From the NCBI GenBank assembly GCA_022865865.1, contig JALHTN010000198.1, positions 1-7,708 of the forward strand: a stretch of 7,708 nucleotides of DNA, in the 5' to 3' direction. This DNA comes from Anaerolineales bacterium. GTDB taxonomy: Bacteria; Chloroflexota; Anaerolineae; Anaerolineales; UBA4823. The notes below the pieces were generated by a model. That model ran no database searches. It saw only the letters and a list, made by a program, of their open reading frames with translations, and was not told the DNA's origin. A program made the position numbers and the translations under genes. This document shows, in pieces, positions 6,977 through 7,708 of this stretch (the stretch's first letter is position 1; every line of letters starts with the position of its first letter).

Positions 6977-7708
6977 TCAACCTCGCTCTGAAAAAATGCG
7001 CTGGTAGGCGTCCGATGTGCTCATTAACTCGTCGTGTGTGCCGGCTGCCACCAGGCGTCCCTGGCGCAGGACGAGAATTTGATCTGCCCACCGAATTTGG
7101 GAAAGGCGGTGCGTGATGATCAGCGTGGTCCTACCCCGAGCAGCGGAATAAATTGCTTGCTGAATCTGATCTTCAGTTTCGCTGTCAATCGCGCTGGTCG
7201 AATCATCCAGGATCAGGATCCGGGGGTTGGTTAGAAATGCGCGCGCTAAAGCCAATCTCTGCCTCTGTCCACCAGACAATGTCACACCCCGTTCTCCGAT
7301 TACGGTCTCATATCCTTCCGGCAAACTGGAAATAAATTCGTCAGCCTGGGCTGCCTGTGCCGCTTCCACAACCTTTTCCTTCGAAGCATCTTGAAGTCCA
7401 AAATTAACGTTCGATGTGATGGCTCTGGAAAACAGGAAAACATCTTGCTCGATTATGGATATTCGACGCCTTAACGCCTCCATATTCCAATCCCGCACAT
7501 CGATCCCATCCACCAATACCTGACCAGAACTGGCATCGTAGGTGCGGTTCACCAATTTGGCAAGTGAAGTCTTCCCAGTCCCCGTTTGACCGACGATGGC
7601 GACTGTTTGACCAGGCTTTACCTTGAATGAAATCCCTTGCAAGGCAGGTTCCCCTTGCTCATAGACAAAAGTCACATCCTTGAACTCAATCTCGCCCTGC
7701 ATTTCTTG
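6977..7708 (-). CDS. ABC exporter subunit, nucleotide-binding domain (5'-truncated by window edge)
   Basis: This is the C-terminal ATPase domain of an ABC exporter half-transporter. The frame is open to the window edge (codons for Gln-Glu precede the Met at 7702), and the text starts just before the usual '[13 protein letters not shown]' beta strand, so the transmembrane domain lies outside the window and 7702 is an internal Met, not the start. Numbered from that Met: Walker A GQTGTGKT at 38-45, Q-loop Gln86, intact signature LSGGQ at 142-146, Walker B ILILDD at 162-167, D-loop SAID, and H-loop His198. The residue after the Walker B Asp is Asp167 instead of the usual catalytic Glu. This is the known mark of the non-catalytic NBD in heterodimeric exporters such as TM287/288 and BmrCD. 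The partner is the next gene, 3 nt downstream, which has the complementary defect. The complex would sit in the cytoplasmic membrane and export lipids, drugs or peptides; the substrate cannot be told from the sequence. Confidence 0.95.
   Translation of the reverse strand, partial: QEMQGEIEFKDVTFVYEQGEPALQGISFKVKPGQTVAIVGQTGTGKTSLAKLVNRTYDASSGQVLVDGIDVRDWNMEALRRRISIIEQDVFLFSRAITSNVNFGLQDASKEKVVEAAQAAQADEFISSLPEGYETVIGERGVTLSGGQRQRLALARAFLTNPRILILDDSTSAIDSETEDQIQQAIYSAARGRTTLIITHRLSQIRWADQILVLRQGRLVAAGTHDELMSTSDAYQRIFSERG
6981..6984 (-). promoter_or_regulatory. Shine-Dalgarno site for the second ABC subunit
   Basis: On the minus strand GAGG lies inside the last codons of the upstream ABC gene, 7 nt before the TTG at 6973. 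The site supports TTG as the start of the 605-residue protein: no ATG or GTG lies between the upstream TGA (6979-6977) and this TTG, and the only intervening codon is GAT. Confidence 0.6.

Noticed and set aside
6977..7702. Reading 6977-7702 as a complete stand-alone ATPase starting at the Met at 7702
   Set aside because: The frame stays open to the window edge, and the Met falls just before the first NBD strand, where exporter proteins have an internal linker. Pairing with the next gene requires a membrane domain upstream.

Overview
The window is a dense, one-direction gene block. All four genes lie on the minus strand and are listed here in transcription order, from high to low coordinates: (1) the 3' end of an ABC exporter subunit (6977-7708, its membrane domain lies outside the window); (2) a complete ABC exporter half-transporter (5156-6973); (3) a kinase-fold protein with a DUF4032-like C-terminus (3945-5159); (4) a very large membrane-bound multi-GAF sensor histidine kinase (39-3872). 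No RNA genes, insertion sequences, CRISPR arrays or clear terminators were seen. The only non-coding stretch between genes longer than a few bases is 3873-3944 (72 nt).

Likely organism: a member of Chloroflexota, probably Anaerolineae-like. This is inference. It rests on the 1277-residue kinase with many membrane helices and serial GAF domains, the kinase/DUF4032 protein (a family I know mainly from Actinobacteria and Chloroflexi), the use of TTG and GTG starts, mixed Shine-Dalgarno and apparently leaderless initiation, and moderate base composition. No marker gene is present to prove it.

How the genes fit together: the two ABC genes are 3 nt apart and form a textbook asymmetric heterodimer. 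The first subunit has a good LSGGQ signature but Asp in place of the catalytic Glu. The second has the Glu but a degenerate LSMGQ signature. Together they predict one working and one degenerate ATP site, as in TM287/288- and BmrCD-type exporters. The DUF4032 kinase gene overlaps the stop of the second ABC gene (GTGA), so it is probably translated with the exporter. It retains the Lys/Asp/Asn/Asp kinase residues. The histidine kinase follows after 72 nt, and a plausible promoter sits so close to its ATG that its mRNA would be leaderless. No response regulator is in view.

The most unexpected sequence-level signal is a perfect 27-bp palindrome (13-bp arms, one central base) inside the DUF4032 kinase gene at 4959-4985. 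It is aligned exactly to nine codons and ends on the predicted ATP-binding lysine. Chance would rarely give this in a window of this size.
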